Position numbers and translations under genes: made by a program. 64,000 nt of DNA from Flavobacterium celericrescens (GTDB lineage Bacteria; Bacteroidota; Bacteroidia; Flavobacteriales; Flavobacteriaceae), in contig NZ_JAAJBV010000002.1 in assembly GCF_011392075.1 (NCBI RefSeq), positions 1 through 64,000 of the forward strand, in the 5' to 3' direction. Of the stretch, positions 63,883 to 64,000 are shown in pieces (positions within the stretch are counted from its first letter, which is position 1; each line of letters opens with the position of its first letter). Below the pieces are notes generated by a model. That model did not search any database. It was not told where the DNA came from and was given only the letters and a program-made list of their open reading frames with translations.

Positions 63883-64000
63883 CTATAACAGCGGTTTGCT
63901 TCAATGGCTACTTCCGGATTTTCCTGCGGAAAATCGGCTGCTGAATGGAATGTTTTGTTATATTTGTAATGGCTTGGTGTTGGTGCAACGCCACTGAGAG
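63883..64000 (+). repeat. attC-like site 4 of array 2 (class I, truncated by window)
   Basis: CTATAAC, AGCGGTTTGCTTC arm, the class I hairpin and TATATTTG are present; the 3' arm (GCCACTGAGAG...) runs off the window. Confidence 0.85.

Larger units (their letters stand above)
61352..64000 (+). mobile_element. Integron-like cassette array 2 (continues past the window)
   Basis: Four cassettes in the plus orientation follow the recombinase: 61398-61859, 62028-62627, 62784-63143 and 63306-63875, each followed by an attC-like site. In all four, the first 7-10 bases of the cassette (GTTGTAC, GTTAGCGGC, GTTAGCAGTA, GTTATAGTGC) are exact reverse complements of the last bases before the repeat interior. 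The fourth site is cut by the window edge. Confidence 0.85.

Overview
The window is a low-GC chromosome segment from a Flavobacterium-like member of the Bacteroidota. Evidence for this includes TAnnTTTG-type -7 promoter elements, Bacteroidota lipoprotein and BatA families, an RteC-type regulator, DUF3667 and GxxExxY proteins, and a fused 2-oxoacid dehydrogenase E1. Most genes lie on the minus strand.

Region 1 (1-18.9 kb) is accessory DNA. A tight minus-strand operon of eight genes (12912 down to 95) encodes a SNF2-type helicase, a DUF262-HNH protein, two paralogous type III-style DNA methyltransferases (Mod) with different target-recognition regions, two small putative nuclease-like proteins, a type III Res helicase-nuclease, and a last gene apparently cut by an IS3-like element at the window edge. 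Next come genes of an integrative element: an unknown protein, a DnaC-like ATPase, a replication-initiator-like protein, an excisionase-like HTH protein, RteC and a tyrosine integrase. The integrase lies beside the 3' end of tRNA-Ser(TGA), the probable insertion site.

Region 2 (19-42 kb) is core genome: ribB-ribA fusion, lptG-like, lolA, ftsK, dgkA, tpx, a degenerate dihydroorotase, BatA-like, a DEAD-box-type helicase, an anaerobic/redox cluster (hemN, thioredoxin, rhodanese, DUF2892 and a 47-residue membrane protein) with two identical FNR-like boxes, mutS2 and ung.

Region 3 (42.3-48.55 kb, minus strand) and region 5 (61.35-64 kb and beyond, plus strand) are two integron-like gene-cassette arrays. 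Small single-gene cassettes, mostly lipoproteins, exported or membrane proteins and one RES-domain protein, are separated by about 130-bp imperfect inverted repeats with attC architecture (RYYYAAC ... GTTRRRY). For most cassettes the first bases (GTTRRR...) are the reverse complement of the last bases before the repeat interior, as expected of circularising cassettes. One whole cassette occurs in both arrays, with homology ending at AACG^TT on both sides. Both arrays begin with a shared attI-like sequence (20 of 23 bases identical). The second array directly follows a tyrosine recombinase gene (59584-61326) that has an N-terminal extension of about 270 residues and apparently lacks the IntI-specific insertion. 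I regard this as the most interesting system in the window.

Region 4 (48.6-59.2 kb) is again chromosomal: surface proteins, transglutaminase-like, nucleoside phosphorylase, SUI1, 2OG-Fe(II) oxygenase and E1. It carries several families of tandem repeats (73-76 bp, 7 bp, 12 bp). Upstream of the recombinase lies a tract with ATAC exactly every 11 bp, bounded by a perfect 12-bp inverted repeat.
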